Below the pieces are notes generated by a model. It ran no database searches, was not told where the DNA came from, and worked only from the letters and a program-made list of their open reading frames with translations. The position numbers and the translations under genes are program-made. 5,795 nucleotides of DNA from NCBI GenBank assembly GCA_026786325.1, contig JAJAYH010000300.1, forward strand, positions 1-5,795. The letters are read 5' to 3'. The stretch's first letter is position 1, and each line of letters starts with the position of its first letter. Shown in pieces: positions 5,188 through 5,795 of this stretch. Source of the stretch: Alkalinema sp. CAN_BIN05. GTDB lineage: Bacteria; Cyanobacteriota; Cyanobacteriia; Leptolyngbyales; Leptolyngbyaceae.

Positions 5188-5795
5188 GTGAAAGATTTTT
5201 TTAGCATGAGCGGAACATTTGCGGCAACAACAATGTTGGTTGCAACGGTTCTTCCAGCGATCGCCGCTGACATTACACAAGTCACGAATGTTCAATTGAA
5301 TCCTGCCGAAAACGGTATGAATATTGTGCTTCAAACAAAGGCAGGCAGCAAACCGCCTCAAATATTCAATACTAATCGCGGGAATACTTGGAATGCCTAT
5401 GTATTCAATACAAAATTGGCAAACAATCAACCTTACCGTCAAAATAATCCTGCTCCTGGCATTGCCTCGATCGCGGTGATTCCGGCGGGTAAGGACGGGG
5501 TTCAAGTGACGGTTGTGGGTGATGGTACAACGGCTCCAATTGGTCAATTGGTTAGTAAGAATGGCGATGGCGTTGTGTTGAATGTCGTGGGTAAAGCGGG
5601 TGCAGCAGGTCGTTTGGCTCAATCGACGAATATGCCGCCAACCGAAACAATTTACCAAGCGCCTCAAGCGATTCCTCAACCAATGCTAGGGACTCCTATT
5701 GTTCCGTTCATTCCTAGCCCGACGGCTCCCCGGACAGCACCCCAAGCGCCTACCAGCATCGCGCCTCCATTGATGCCCCGTGCTTCGGCTCCACC
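5188..5795 (+). CDS. pilQ: Type IV pilus secretin PilQ, N-terminal part (runs off the window)
   Basis: The frame stays open from GTG 5188 to the right edge (202 complete codons) with no stop. PilQ is the outer-membrane secretin through which the pilus passes. Residues 1-27 form a signal peptide: hydrophobic core at about 11-22, and cleavage likely within 'PAIAAD' (23-28). Residues 28 to about 134 resemble an AMIN domain ('ITQVTNVQLNPAENGMNIVL' opening, then alternating beta-strands), a peptidoglycan- or envelope-targeting module common at the start of PilQ. From about residue 156 it becomes a Pro/Ala/Thr-rich linker. The secretin core is beyond the window, so the assignment rests on the AMIN domain, the signal peptide and the position after pilO. 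The gene is probably in the operon despite the 64-bp spacer. An intact HIP1 octamer lies within the signal-peptide codons. Confidence 0.88.
   Translation, partial: MKDFFSMSGTFAATTMLVATVLPAIAADITQVTNVQLNPAENGMNIVLQTKAGSKPPQIFNTNRGNTWNAYVFNTKLANNQPYRQNNPAPGIASIAVIPAGKDGVQVTVVGDGTTAPIGQLVSKNGDGVVLNVVGKAGAAGRLAQSTNMPPTETIYQAPQAIPQPMLGTPIVPFIPSPTAPRTAPQAPTSIAPPLMPRASAP
5257..5264. repeat. HIP1 octamer
   Basis: This is a perfect GCGATCGC palindrome within the pilQ codons for the end of the signal peptide (Pro-Ala-Ile-Ala). It is the third intact copy in the window. Confidence 0.85.

Noticed and set aside
5137..5679. Long minus-strand open frame (180 codons) opposite pilQ
   Set aside because: The plus strand here encodes a signal peptide and AMIN-like domain with a good ribosome binding site. 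The minus-strand product is rich in Arg, Cys and His with no recognisable domain, as expected of an antisense shadow.

Overview
The window looks cyanobacterial. It carries the pilM-pilN-pilO-pilQ gene order of the cyanobacterial type IV pilus locus, a PilQ whose N-terminus resembles an AMIN domain, and many CGATCG cores. These include three full HIP1 octamers (GCGATCGC), the palindrome typical of cyanobacterial genomes. I count about 25 CGATCG hexamers in 5.8 kb, where one or two would be expected by chance. Genus cannot be read from the sequence.

Layout: 16-1641 (minus strand) encodes a 541-residue protein kinase-like protein with one membrane segment and an unrecognised C-terminal domain. 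Its kinase-like region lacks the recognisable catalytic motifs, so it is probably a pseudokinase. A 601-bp AT-rich divergent intergenic region follows (1642-2242). It holds a good promoter candidate for the kinase-like gene, a weak candidate for the pil operon, a 12-bp tandem repeat, a small dyad and two very short reading frames of doubtful status. From 2243 to the right edge, four plus-strand genes form a tight operon: pilM (GTG start), pilN (overlaps pilM by 1 base, TAATG), pilO (overlaps pilN by 4 bases, ATGA) and, after a 64-bp spacer, the 5' part of pilQ. pilQ has a GTG start with a good ribosome binding site and runs off the window.

How the genes work together: PilM is an actin-like cytoplasmic protein that binds the short N-terminal tail of PilN. 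PilN and PilO are single-pass inner-membrane proteins that pair through coiled coils and ferredoxin-like periplasmic domains. They link the cytoplasmic motor side to the outer-membrane secretin PilQ. No pilP lies between pilO and pilQ. Link between the divergent kinase-like gene and pilus function is suggested only by position.

I see no dramatic new system. The points most worth a second look are the divergent membrane pseudokinase, a three-copy heptamer repeat (GAATTGA) inside its coding sequence where copy-number change would shift the frame, the lost glycine in a PilM nucleotide-binding motif, and a possible periplasmic disulfide in PilO.
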